Below are positions 43,281-56,300 of a stretch of DNA of 64,000 nucleotides, piece after piece; positions within the stretch are counted from its first letter, which is position 1, and each line of letters begins with the position of its first letter. The DNA is from Paraspadella gotoi. Its lineage: Eukaryota > Chaetognatha. The DNA lies in assembly GCA_051294375.1 (NCBI GenBank), contig CM119271.1, positions 10,791,376 through 10,855,375 on the forward strand, written 5' to 3'. Made by a program: the position numbers and the translations under genes. A model generated the notes under the pieces. That model saw nothing but the letters and a program-made list of their open reading frames with translations. It was not told the DNA's origin and ran no database searches.

Positions 43281-46200
43281 TTAATCAAAGATGCAGCAAT
43301 CTTCAATTATCTTGAAAATAGAATTAATCAATTCCTTAGAGCTTTCAGCCATTTTTTGTGAAACATTGCTGCATGGGGCAGAGTTCAATTGAGGATAACG
43401 CATGAATTGATCATTTTTGAGAAGGGATGTCAGCTGAAATAGGAAAATAATCATGGTTATTAAGCGAGATAATCGTCAAACATAACATAATATTACCTCA
43501 TGAATTGGATTTATTAGTTTACTGTTGACGTCTTTGTTGATGATAGATGCACGAAGATTAATCAAATTGTGTGTATATAACTGACTACTGCAGATAGAAT
43601 TTTCTTTAATCAGTACTGCTTTTAACAGTTTTTCCACGGCCTGGAAAAAAGTATTGAAAGTAAAGAATTAAGAAGAAAGCAACGTTAAGCTATTTTATTA
43701 ATAGTTTATATATTGATTATTTATGCCAAACCGTCAAAAGAAAGACCAGCGAGTACTCGCGGAGCAACTCTATAAGTCACTTTTCGGTCGGTCTGTCCGT
43801 CGGTCTGTCCTACTTACGTTAAAAATGAATATAATTTCCCTATAGTTGGTTGCTCATTTGTTAAGACAGAAAAAAAACTCAAATCTAAAACTACCCCGTG
43901 TCCGTTCGCGAGTGTCACCAAAAAAAATGCTTACCATTGGATAAATATTTTCAAAATTTTCTTTCCTCATTCTATAGCAAAGTACTGAACGTTTATTGTA
44001 TTTTAATTTCATAAGATTTATTTGATATTTACTTATGTAAAACAACCTTTCTTTACTGGTCATCCAATTTCATCTTCAGTAAAAAACTGAATCTTTAAAA
44101 AAAAGAAAATCATTATAAATTAATTACTCATTAATTACTAAAAATTATTAAAATTCATTTACATCCTTAAATTTTTTTCTAATTGGACGAATTCTATAAA
44201 GAAAACTTAAGATTTACAATTAAAAAAATAAATGAAAAATCATTACTCAGAAATTACTCAACATAACGATAATTCAGATATGCGGAAGAGACAGTAATTA
44301 TTGTTGTATTAGTGACAGAACCGTTCAATATAAGCAGTTCCTGAGCTTCGGACCAGGCTGTAACACCATGTTACAGGCGGGTTAAGCGCCCCGTCCCTCT
44401 TAACTGCTAGGCAGCCACCAGGCTAGAACCCTGGACCTTTGGGTTGGGAGGCGAATGACTTGCCTCCGGCACCAATGGTCACTGATGAACGGTTGGTGGA
44501 TTTAGTCCACCATAATGCCCTTGATTAGTCCATTAATAGGGATTTCTTAAGATGTAAAACTTTTTTTAATGCAATCAAGAACACGTCTAAAATGGTCTTT
44601 TTTCGCGAATTTTACTGTGTTATATAAAAAATTAAACAGAATAGTAAATGAATTAAACACGAAATGAAACTTATACATAAAAAACGTCAAGCAGTTCTCC
44701 AACTAATGATATATTTATGAATTATATTTATTAAATATTTAAAGTATAGTAAAGATTTTGTTGGTGTCACTTGTGAACGGACACGGGGTATAAGGAATAA
44801 AAGACGGAATTCCGATGCAGTGTGTGTCATATATATGCAGGCTTAGCAAGAAAGTTAAGTCATGTCGCGTCATGTCATGTCATGAGAAATACACGTGATA
44901 AGTCAGTCACTGTGGCGCAACACATTTGAATTACCATTCTTGTTTAATAATTTGTAACCTTAAGCATATTCAAAAATAAAAGCGCTATATTAAATACTAT
45001 ATGAAACATAGTAAATGAAACACTAATAAAAAAATCATTATTAATTGATTTATAAATTAAAGACAGAAAGTGAGTCCCAAAAGATGACACAGACCCAGCC
45101 AATCCTTGGTAATTAAAACAAAATATTTGATTTTGTTACCTGAAAGCATTTATATGTGACCCAACAATTGAAAGATTCAGTTTTGACTGAATCTCGGTCA
45201 TAGTAAGCCTGTTTAAGCCAGGGTTTATATGTTCCAAAAGACGCACATGTCATTGCTTCTGGTTTGTAGAAAAGCGGTAATTCGTGAAAATAAGTTTGAT
45301 AAGCTATTGTCAAGAAATTTTGAACACTTTTTTTCTCAACTGCTTTCTCTAATGAGAGATTTGCACTGGGTTGTACTAGATCATGTACTAAATCCAAAAT
45401 TTTATCTGAACTAGATAACCAATCTTTTATTAAATGATCGGATACAATATCAGAATTTTTAGCTTTTTCTATAACAAATTGAAACATAATTTTGGCGGTA
45501 GAGTCATCTTGTGGATGATATTTAGGATTCCAACTTTCAACAATCAATCGATATACTTGCTTACAACTTTTTATTGGCAGCAAATCAGCCTTGGATAAAA
45601 TAATTTGAACTTGCTTTTTAGCAAGATAATCATTAATTGGATATGTAATGCTAATGGAATTGAAGTCATGAAAATGAAACATTTCTGTATAATGAACTGA
45701 AAAACATTGACTTCCACATAATATATCATATCTGTTATTCCACAAATCCACTCCTGATGTAATTACATCTTTAACTTTAGCATAAAAATAAGCCTCATCC
45801 TTACGGATACCGACTGTGTCACTGGGAAAAAATGGTACAAACTCCAATTGACCAACTCTAGAAATTTTAGTTTGAAAAAGCATCCAAATAAGATCTTCAG
45901 GAATTTCTTTTCCACTTTGACCCCTATCACCGAGAAATTGGGATAAAACTGTGACATCTTGGTCTTTTTCATTACTATTTAACTGCGTTGAAAGACTGAA
46001 GCTTTCTAATTCATCAATACAATATTCTTCTATCCAATTTTGATGATGTTCTTCATAAAGTGTTAAATCATTCTTAAACTCATTCTTAAGGACATTTTCA
46101 TATCCATGGATCATGGGAATATTATTTTTATTTCTGATAAACATCCAGAGTTGATGACACATTTTTAAGTATGCTTCTTGATCGTCAAAATGATCATTTT

Positions 46201-49200
46201 TAAATTTTTGCAAAAAAATTAGAATTTTTTGTAATATTTCTTGCAAATTTGTATTTTGTTCGAGAGCTTTATCCAAACCTATCTCATCAAATAATGAAAA
46301 CAAAGTTTCAGTTTTTTCAATTGAGGACTGCCAAGGTTCAATACGTTCTAAATCTAAAATATGATGCATTTCCTTTCGAGGCTTATTAAGAATGAATGCA
46401 AGTTTCATAATATTGGAAGAATCAAAGTTTATACCTAAAACTTTGAAAATTTCATTTAATATATCACCGAGTTTATTAAAAAAATTTGGATCTGTGTAAA
46501 AATTATGAGTAATGATTATATGCAATATACCTTTCTTAAATTCAAAATTGATACATTTTTCGAATTCTGAAACACTTCCATTTTGGACTTGATATTCGGC
46601 ATGAATTCTTTTCACACATTGAGTTAGTGAAGATAGGAACAGATCTGTTATCTTTTCAAACACTTCTTGTCCCTCTAACGATGTTTCATTGATAACCAAT
46701 CTTACAATACATTCTCTAAATTCGATGGAGCGTAACATCGTACTTACCATTAGTTGTCCACGACAACTTAAGACAGCATCGCATTCATTGGAATATGATA
46801 TTGTTTCTTCTGCGGATGCTCTAACCGATTGTGGTTTCAGATTATCAGGTAAATTGGAAAATAAACATTTGATTTCGTCATGAGTTAAAGAACCAGTCCA
46901 TAATGCCATTGTATCACTAATGGTCAAACTGTCATCAGCAATAAACAAACTTATGCTTTTAGAAAAGAGAGAAGCTTTTGAAAGCAGAAATAACGTTTTA
47001 GTATTTATAAACTGCTTACCTTCTCTCAGCAACTGAACTATTTTTGTCATTATTAATGAAATTTGGGTTTTTTCTTGCTCCATGTTTTCATTAGCGTTTT
47101 TCAAATTTTTTAACAGTTTTAAGGAAAGTGCATATTGATCCAATGATATTCGTTTCGTAGCTCCCTGTTTTAAAAAAAGAGCCATATATCCCCATAGTTC
47201 TGTTATGCAAGGATAAATAAAGGGACAAGCTTCTTCTTCCAAAACTTGTACAACCTGTTTTGGAAATACAAGCGCATTTTTATCTTTTACTAAAATATAT
47301 GGAAGTCTTGATAACTTGTCATGATCTTCATCAGATATTTCATCAATATGTATAGATAAATATTTATAAATTTCCATAAGAATTTCATTCCTCTTAATTA
47401 ATGGTTTTTCGGAATAATTGAAATAATTTTTTTCAATGATATTATTTAAGTGTAAAATAACATCAGAAATACTTGGCTTTTGTTTAATTTTTAAGCAATT
47501 TAGATAATGAGAGGATGAAACAGCTTTCAATGCATATGTAGGCAATACATTACATGAGGTAAAACATATAGTTTCAAATTTTGGTAGAACCGAATTTTTA
47601 AAACATAACGGATGTTTTTCAGGGTGACATTCATCCACGAGAAAATGGCATTCAGCAAGTTCACTCAGAAAATCATCATTTAAATTTGATTTATTCTGAT
47701 AAAAAATAAAAGAAAGCAGAACTGTAACCAAAAATACTTTTTTATCATGTTGAATATTTTTTATCTCATGGCACATCTTCAGAGAAATGGTATTTTTACA
47801 GTCAATAATTAATCCATTATGTTTCATGAGCTCATACCAATTTCCTTTTCTATAATCTTGTGGGAGAAGATGAATAATTTCTGTAATTTTTCCAAATTCA
47901 AAAAATAATGTTATATTATGATCATAAAAAAGTTGGCTGTTATAAAAATTTCCAGAAATCTCTACCAATTTTGCCGTAGTGAGGTCTTTCTTAAAATTTT
48001 CTTCAGAATTAGTGAGCCTTAATTTGAGTTTTAATGAGTTTAGCATTTGACTTAAATGATCTAAGTGAGATTGTCTTTTATTCAAACTCAAGTAAGAATA
48101 TGCTGGTAAAATGAATCGAGAATAAAATTCAAACTCATCAATTTTTTTACAGCCCAAAGCATCGTAAAGCTTTTCATAGACTTTTTGTTTTAGAAATACA
48201 ATCTTAGTAGTATTTAAATTTTCTAACTCTTCAGTTAAACCGCAACCAATAATGACCAAAGGTTCTTGATCAACAATGTTTACAAAACTGTTATCAATTC
48301 TTTGAAAAATTGGCAATTTTTTAATTTTATCCCAATCAGTTGTTTTTATGTCATTAACCTTGTAATTCAGATATTCAAGAATTTTTTCAATATCTTGGTA
48401 ATCGTTTTCTGAAGAATTTTGAGACAAACTTTTATTAAAAATTTGGATCATAGATGAAGGCTTCTCTTCTTTAGCAACTAATTTTGTCAACACGTTATTA
48501 GACAAAGCCAAAATCAAACCTCCTTTTCTTTTGTATAACTTTGAAAAATAACTATTTTCTGCAGAGTGGAGCACATTTCTTACATCGGATATTGGATTCC
48601 ACATTATTTGTTGGTCTACCTCTCCAACAGTAACAGGGACCAGACTAAGGCAAGTAGCAGATGCAAAAAAAGATTTGTTTTCATTTAAGCTTGGATGTAT
48701 GTATACCCTAGACCCGATCCGTGATTCGGTGATGTGGCAGGAAATAAAATTCCAAGCTCTTTCAATCCATTTTTCATGTTTTATCGGAATCATGATTTGA
48801 TCTTTGGCGTAGTCAGGAAACTCAGTTTTAAACGTTTGTATAAAATCATCAAGTGAAAATTTTTTAAAAACATCACTTTCGGTAGAAGTTGTAAAAATTT
48901 TGTTTTCAAACATAAATTGTGCAATAGATTGATGAGCAAACAAACGTCCGCTGTTAAAAAACATATCGGCGTACTCAGTACAATAAACTTTATCGTCAAA
49001 AACTCTGAGATATCCATCCTGAGTAACATTGAGTGGAAGCTGACATAAACTCGTGCTTGTATCTTCTGTTTTAGTCTTGTACAGATACGAAATCAACTCC
49101 TTGACCGTTGATGCTCTTTGAAAAGGAGTGTCTTCAACCTTTAACGGGAGTTTGCTTTTGAATTCAACAGCTGATTTTAAAAGTTTCATTAAGTTGTGTG

Positions 49201-52200
49201 GCTTAATTTTAAGAGGCTTTGTAGAAACCTCCGGAAAAGAAAAACATTTTAAAAATTCTTGAGTGTTTACAATTGTTGGAATAGAAACAATTGGAATCCC
49301 AATTTCAATCAATATTTCTGTGAGCTCGGGAGTTAAAGAGTCACAAATAAACCCTACTTCACCATTATATCGAATCAGGGAATCCATGATCGATACCCAA
49401 GATAGAAAATCACGTTTTAATTTTAAAGGAAATATGGACAAATTTTCTTTTGCAACCAACGAACAGAAGCCGCTTGCAACGGAACTCCAAGGATCATCTA
49501 ACTGATTTTGTAATGGAAACAATTTCCAAAATAAGTTGTTTGCATGTTCAATATTCTTAATTTCGTTCATAACCTGTATAAGACAATGAGGCACCAAATT
49601 AAACAACAGGTAATTGTTCCATTCAGCTCGAGGAGCCTTTTCATGAGTTGATTGCCAAAGGCTTCTTCGCGATGATTCAATTACGAAATGACCATTAATA
49701 TGAAATGGTAATTTTGTTTGAACTGGCATTGGTAAAAAACAAAACAGGTTGCCATTTATATGTTGTGTTTGCCAGTCATGAAGTGAAACTGCAATTCCAA
49801 CCGTAGGAGTTAGGTTTAAATTGTCATCTTTTATTTTGCCTAAAACCGAAAAGTCAAGTTGTATATTTTTCTGCATTCCAAAGCCATGCACTACCATCCA
49901 ATCAGTGGATGAATCGAATGTCAAAGTCTTCGTGCTTGTTTTTGCGTAGTATAACAGGTGATTAAGAGGAATTTGTTGTATATAAGTAAAATCTTTCTTT
50001 ATTTCAATATTATAATTAAAACATTTTTTTACAAATGAATGGAACGATCCCTTTACTTCTTTAGTAATTTCCAAGTTAAACGTAACTTCTTCCTTCGGAT
50101 CAAGATTATGGTCTTCAATGGTAGAAAATTTAATTTGCCTTAAATTTTTTAAAAACAATAGAGACATCTCTCCTTGAAATGAGAAACAGTTTCGAAAGTT
50201 TTCTATGTCTTGTATACTTATTGGTTGACCTAATTCATTTTTCTCAGAACGCAGAGGAAATCGAAACATAGTTCCTCCTTCCAGGGAAAAAATTGTTGGC
50301 AAATAACCTTCATAAACATCCTGATATGTTTCCTTCCAATCGCTATTGGGATCCAACTTCATACCAGGTGAATACTTATCTGCTCCTGGAACATATTTAC
50401 ACAATGGATCCATGATGCACAATACTTTATTATCAGAAAGAAATGAAGGTACATCGGTTATATGATAGACTGAATCGAAACCTATCCCATACTGCCCAAT
50501 CTTGTTTGGATCATTACCTTTTGAGCCAAGACCGACATCTTGAATACCTTCTAAATCTTCTTCAGAAAACGTTTGGTTATTATATACCAAAAGTGCTGGG
50601 CCTTGGGCTTTAATCCAACTTTCATGTAAAATATTTTTACAGCTTAATTCTCGTTTGTCAATTATAAAATGAATTTTAGTAGCCTTTGCATCATCAGCAT
50701 TTTGGATCAACTCTTTGAATATGCCATAATCCCGAGGATAACTTACAAGAACATTTTTTAGTCTTGTAACAAGATTTACACGTTGTCCAAATTCTTTAGC
50801 CCCTTTTGGGCGTGGGACCAAATGATTTTTGAAGATTTTTTCAGCCATATCAGGGATGGATAAAAACTTCAAAAGCTGTGGTGACAAATCTCGAGAGACT
50901 TCAAATGAATTGGCATCTGTTTTGCTTTCTATACGATTATAATATAAAGTAGAACATTTTTGAAGTCGATTCTCGATATCAAGTGCGTAGACTAAATTTA
51001 TGTCAAACTTGTCCCTTTGCTTTTGCAGATTATTTAAAATTTCGATTACAATTTCTTTATCCCTATTTTCTAGTGGATTATCTTTATATTTCGTTTTAAT
51101 TTTGTTAAGAATTTCAATTAATACATCTGATGTAGTATAATTAGGAATGGAAAGTGCTTTCAAAAAACCTTCACATTTTTTCCTGTTTATTCCAACGTGA
51201 AGTGAAAAAAGCCATGGCTCACAATTATTTCTTTCATCTTGAACAACCATGTTGCTTTCTTTAAATCCGTGTGGGGTAACAATAAGCTTTTCAGTAGTTC
51301 TTTCACAGAACAGCTCTTTGATTTCATGTACCTTCTTGTGACTGCTAAACCAGTTATATATCTTATCACATCTTCGCACATCTACCATATCCACATTTTC
51401 TGAAAGCCCAATTTTTGTACTGATTGTAGATAACTGAGATAAAACAGTTTCTTCTGATACATTATTTTTAATACCCAAAAAATCACACAGATTAGTTATA
51501 TCTTTATGTTTAAAACTTCCTTGCAAAAAAGTTATATCGAATACTGGAGCTACATAATCTACTAATTGATTAAGTTTGCTGTTAAACATTTGAGAACCAG
51601 AGTAGAAGCTGTGATTTTCAAAATCATTTTCTGAAAATAAGAATTTTTTCAAGCTAATCTCTGTCTCTATCTGTTTTGGACAATTAGATATGCCTTTCTG
51701 TAAAATAATTTTAATAATATCGTTTGACAGTTCTTTGGCTTGTTGAAATTTGCTACCAGATATATTTTCGATTTTGTTGATTCTTCCAAGAATATTTGTC
51801 CATTCAAAGTCTTTAATAAAGGTTTTCATCCCCAATAATTTTAAACTATTAAGTATTACCTGAGAATGGTAGATTTGATCAGGAAAACGGCAATCGGATT
51901 CTTCATAAAGTTTCGATAGCTGTTCTGAATTAGGATCAATCAATTTAATCGGTTTTTGGTAAATGCCATTAGCAAGAATGCATTTTGATTTTTTCATTTC
52001 TTTTTTTGCATTAGCATCAAACATCAAATTAATATTTGACGATGTTTCCCCTGCTTTGAGACATTCAATCACTATGTCATTTATCACTTGAGGGCTAAAT
52101 AAATCAAGGTGCTTGAAGAACATTGAGAGAATAAAACTTCCTCTTATGGTATTTTGTTCAGACCTGAATAGCTCAAGAAAAACATCTGAATTTACTTCTA

Positions 52201-54440
52201 TTATCCCAAGAGGCTGTTTTTTTATCGCCAAAAGATTTCCTTTCAGTTGCTGATTTATATCAGTTTTAATATATTGTAATAAGGTAGTACCATTCAGTTT
52301 TGATTCAAGGTATGCAGTATGATTATAGTCAAACCAATCTCCAGTATTCTTTGAATAAAATATTGCTGGTTGAGGGGATTTTTTTACTAAACTTATGAAT
52401 GCAGTTGAAAGAGGTTGCCAAACAGAATGTTTGCTCGAAAAACACGGCCATATTTGATGCCAGTTTTCAGGATCAAAGATTTTATTTTGTGCGATGGTAT
52501 TGAGACAATTCAATAAAGCTTTAAGAATTACTTCCTCGATCAAGACTTTGTTCCACTTTCCGGGATTCCACTCATTGGTTTTTTCATCCATCGTGGTTTT
52601 CCTCAATTCTCTTCTGTTCGAAGTGACAGAAAAATAACCGTTAATATGAAACTGGAAAGGATTTTCAATTGGAATAGGCAAAAAGCAAAAAGTAACGGCG
52701 TTACTTGATGACTCATTCATATTGACGGGAATGGGCATGAATTTATCTTGGCTCTGTTGGACGAGCTCAATTGCGATTCCTCCGACCGGTGATAAGCTCT
52801 CTTCGGGATATTGCTTTGACATAGAGAAAGCTTTCTCAGTACTAATGGTGTTTGATAACAAAAAATAATTTTCACAGGTTTCAGATTCGGCGGAATTTGC
52901 GATATTTTCGAGTGAATTCTTAATGCATACAACTTTTACCATAATGACCGAATCGACTTTGCAGTTTTTATTTGTTTCAAGTTTGATGGCAGAGGCGGCA
53001 TTCAATATTGATGAATGATCCAAAAGAGGTTTATCATACTGATGGCCGTATACCTTTGGATGCTTACTTAAAAAATCGTTTTTTTGAAAAACTGTTTCTA
53101 ATTTTTTTTCTGTGGAAAACAACTGTAAAGGTGTAGTTGTTGTTTCATTTTCAAGAATAATCGACACGGAAAACTTTTGCACGGATTGCGTAAATAACAG
53201 CAACTTATCAAGTTGGTTTTGCATAACATCAAACAATGAAAGTATGCTATTTTCGTCATACTGAATTTTGCTGATTTTCGAAACTCTCGCTTGTTCAGCA
53301 GTGCGCAGAGGGAACCGTAACAACGTGCCCGGCATTACGTCATCTGTTGCATTGATATCGCAACCGCACAAATTGTGAAACGCATTCAACTGATCTCCGA
53401 ATTGCTCCTTCTTTTCTGCGGTCAACTTCATGGTTAAACCGGTTGCCGGTAATCCTTTCAATTGTTTAGTCAGGTATCCTTCCTTTTTGTTTTCACTATG
53501 GGGGTCCAAGATGAGGAGCTTATTACCGCTTAGTATGAACGGGACATCTGTGAGATTATATACGGCGTTAAATCCTAATCCAAATCTACCCACTTTGCAA
53601 ACATCCTCCTGCTTGGTGGCGCCCCCAAGCTTTTTCAAATTGTGAAAATCGAACTCCGTAAACTTGGCATTGTTGAACGCTAACAAAGCCGGACCTTGCA
53701 AGTCGATCATTTTGGGATCCAAAAGTTTTGAAGAGTCACCGGATTGTTGACGTCTATCGAGAATTATACAGAAATGGATATTTATTTTTAAATAAATCAA
53801 ATGGGTAAAAAGGCTGTAAAAGCTATCAAGCTCAATCAGTTAGAATTTTTAAATTAGTTTCTTTACTTTTTACTTATTTTTTTTAGAGAAAAACATTTTT
53901 TAACCTGTTCCTAAAGACAATAATACTGAATTTGTTCAGCCTATTCCTTGACCTTGGCTTATAAATTTTTTTTGCTCAGTCATGGCGAATTTTAAAAAAA
54001 GCGATGGTGAGCTTGCTTCGATACAAAAGTCAGTTCAATTCTGTTGTCGCTCATTATGGGACTTTTTGAAAGACTTTATTAAATGCCGTATTATAATTTA
54101 TTTACATGAAATGTTCAAAAGCTTCATAGTATTAATGTTTCCCTTTTGCGTCATCCGGGGTATTAATCAAAATGACTTTTAACAAAGTTGCTTAGCGAAG
54201 ATTCACATTTAACAAATTGAAATTTCAAATCGTCAACTCGGAACTTTAAACAGTTCCATTTGCTTACTTGTCGTAAATGAGATGAACCTCGGTGGCCCCA
54301 GCGTCGTCGGCATTTTGGACGAGCTCCTTGGGGATGGCCAGACCGTCCGAGTATTCCTCGAGCAGTCGATTGATTCTTTGCGTGAGGGGTTCGGACTGGC
54401 CGCCGATCTCGATGTCGACGTCGTCCTCAAAGTCTGACAT
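43281..54440 (-). CDS. SACS: Sacsin-like protein: two HATPase repeats and HEPN (4 exons, about 3027 aa)
   Basis: Sacsin-family cochaperone; in vertebrates sacsin supports intermediate filament and mitochondrial quality control. Exons (minus): 54440-54268, 53753-45140, 43640-43497, 43433-43281; phases 2, 0 and 0 agree. Residues about 16-300 form the first sacsin repeat, an HSP90-like ATPase fold: KELVQNADDAGATEV carries the catalytic Glu and Asn box, then LQGPALLAFNNA and GRFGLGFNAVYNLTDVP (113-129). A second copy begins near residue 1040 with KELIQNADDAKAT, QGPALLVYNN and GQYGIGFDSVYHITDVP (about 1146). The C-terminus (from about 2905) resembles the sacsin HEPN domain: WLKQAYYDRDSV, NCWVTYKCFQAVEKLLKAVL, and the last exon ends KIIEDCCIFD. 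Human sacsin has 4579 aa with three repeats, a UBL and a DnaJ domain. No third repeat, UBL or DnaJ HPD motif was seen here. One exon holds 95 percent of the protein. Confidence 0.9.
43720..43865 (-). mobile_element. Hairpin-ended interspersed element, second type
   Basis: Reversed copy of the sequence at 58800-58965. Shared parts in the orientation of that copy are AACAAATGAGCAACAAACTA, a variable (GGAC/GACC)n tract, AAAAGTGACTTATAGAGTTG and a terminal hairpin GTTGCTCCGCGAGTACTCGC. It lies in the intron between the second and third sacsin exons. The tail AAAGTGAxTTATAGAGT is shared with the element at 17300-17580, so the two types are related at the 3' end. Confidence 0.65.
43866..45139. other. 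Sacsin intron 2, with a reversed SINE A copy
   Basis: Most of the 1.5-kb intron before the HEPN-completing exon. A reversed SINE A copy lies at 44320-44515 (GCGGGTTAAGCGCCCCGTCC, GGGAGGCGAATGACTTGCCT, GGTTGGTGGATTTAGTCCAC). GTGTCCGTTCGCGAGTGTCA near 43900 and TGTCACTTGTGAACGGACAC near 44765 are complementary, so the SINE may sit inside a larger fold-back element. The rest is AT-rich. Confidence 0.7.
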
Positions 54441-54950
54441 GACGTCCGATCACGCCATCTGTGTTTGATGAACGAATTAATATTGAATATATATTTATGT
54501 TGAAAAAGATTTAACGAAGGGATTTAAGATTGAAGATTTAAGATATCATCAACGGGAATGGACCTATTAACGGACTTGGTTGGACTAGTGATGTGATTGC
54601 TCGTCTCCTTCACGAATCATCAGAATGCCGACGAATCACAGACCTCACTACAACCTTAGAATGACCAATGACCGACAGAGGAACCGACGGAGGGATTGAT
54701 GGTCAAAATTGCGAAGGGAACTCTCGGCATTCTTCCCGACATCCAAACTCAAGAAAGAACTCTTCTTCATTAAATTGTTTATATTTTGTCATCATGTCGT
54801 CTTTACCTATGTCATCACCCTAATCATTGTCCGTCGTTAATAAAACTATTGTCGACCAAATACTTTGCCACTTATTATTTACCCTAGTTATTTGACAAAC
54901 AAACAAATTTTGTTTGACATTATTCTTTCATTTCGTTGTGTTTGAGATTT
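54441..54950. other. Putative upstream region of the sacsin-like gene
   Basis: Sequence 5' of the sacsin start on the minus strand. It is mixed in composition with short CG-containing stretches (ACGAATCATCAGAATGCCGA, GACAGAGGAACCGACGGAGG). No coding frame or clear core promoter was recognised. Confidence 0.5.
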
Positions 54951-54957
54951 AACGATA

Positions 54958-55063
54958 ATTGGTTTTTGATGCAACAACGATTTTATTAATATAAACAGAC
55001 ATGAAGAGTCGAAACATGTCTGTTTATTTAAATAAAATCGTTGTTGCATCAAAAACCAATTTT
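54958..55063. mobile_element. Perfect long hairpin (fold-back element)
   Basis: Outer arms TTGGTTTTTGATGCAACAAC plus GATTTTATT pair without mismatch with AATAAAATC plus GTTGTTGCATCAAAAACCAA. Inner arms TAAACAGACATG and CATGTCTGTTTA also pair, leaving the loop AAGAGTCGAAA. GTCGAAACATGTC is shared with the fold-back in sorcin intron 2 and the motif near 12440-12500. Confidence 0.85.
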
Positions 55064-55299
55064 GATTTAAGAGTTAACAAATTAATATTAACTATATTAA
55101 TGTTAAAAAAGATTTAACGAAGATTTAGGAAATAAATATTAAATATATTAATGTTGAAAAAGATTTAATGAAGAGATTAAAGATAAACTCAAAGGTTTAA
55201 GATTTAACAAATTAAATATATTAATATTGATTGAAAGAAAAAGTGGAATTGGGAAACATTTAAAAAAATATATTGTTGTATGAAATTGGTACAACCAAT

Positions 55300-55539
55300 A
55301 TAAAAACAAGTTTGAGCAAACAATGTCGGATCTGCCTACGATAATTAATTAATTAATTAATTAATTAATCGATTAATTAATTAATTAATTAATTAATTTT
55401 AATATGTAATAATTAATTTTAAATTTATATTCAACTTATCATCATCGATGTCCTTAAAATTGGGTTAGGACAGTTATTAAATATGTTTTGTTTACATTTT
55501 ATCAAAACAAACAAATATCCTCTATTTTATTTTATGTCT

Positions 55540-55609
<70 letters not shown>

Positions 55610-55610
55610 C
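55300..55610. repeat. Repeat fragment, (TTAA)n and (CT)n tracts
   Basis: ACAAGTTTGAGCAAACAATG and TCGGATCTGCCTACGATAAT are shared with about 15150-15190 in the right palindrome arm. They are followed by a (TTAA)n run at 55345-55400 and a pure (CT)n run at about 55541-55606. No gene. Confidence 0.8.
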
Positions 55611-56110
55611 TGCAATTGCGACGATCTTTATGCTTTTCAGATTTTTTTTAACTTGCATCATTTTTTCACATTAATTAATTAAAACATTTATTAGTAATCA
55701 TTAATATTAAAGATTCAAGTAAATGTGACTTATGTTTTTTTCCATCTAAACTCATTTCCCCTGGCACAATTTCGTCAATACTTTATATATTATTATATAT
55801 TAATAAATATTTAAAAGCTTCAGTGCAACAACCCAATGAACTAATTCAAAAAGTTATATTGAAAATCGATTTAGTAGTAAAAGAAAAAAAAAATTTAAAG
55901 AGAACTAGAAGTTATAAAAAGTGTTCAATTTTGGCCCGCCTTACTAGATATTAGGCCTTACTAGATATATTGCATGTGATTAAACAATGTTATCAGAATA
56001 ATAATTTATCAATTTTATGTATTTTGTAAGTATTTTAAGTATTTTTATTCAGTGAGTAAAATAACAACTTTTTTATTCGCTAATTTTTATATCGGACTCT
56101 CTCTCTTCTA

Positions 56111-56150
<40 letters not shown>

Positions 56151-56179
56151 AAATTGCGACGATCCTTATGCTCATTTTA

Positions 56180-56257
<78 letters not shown>

Positions 56258-56300
56258 AATTGCGACGATCCTTATGCTTTTAGGATTTTTTAAACTTGTA
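55611..56300. repeat. CT-rich segments with a repeated GCGACGATCCTTATG tag
   Basis: Three (CT)n runs (ending near 55606, 56147 and 56253) are each followed by TTGCAATTGCGACGATCCTT or a close variant and then ATGCTTTT. The unit of CT run plus tag is itself repeated. AACTTGCATCATTTTT next to two of the tags matches the 18-bp satellite core. No coding sequence. Confidence 0.75.
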
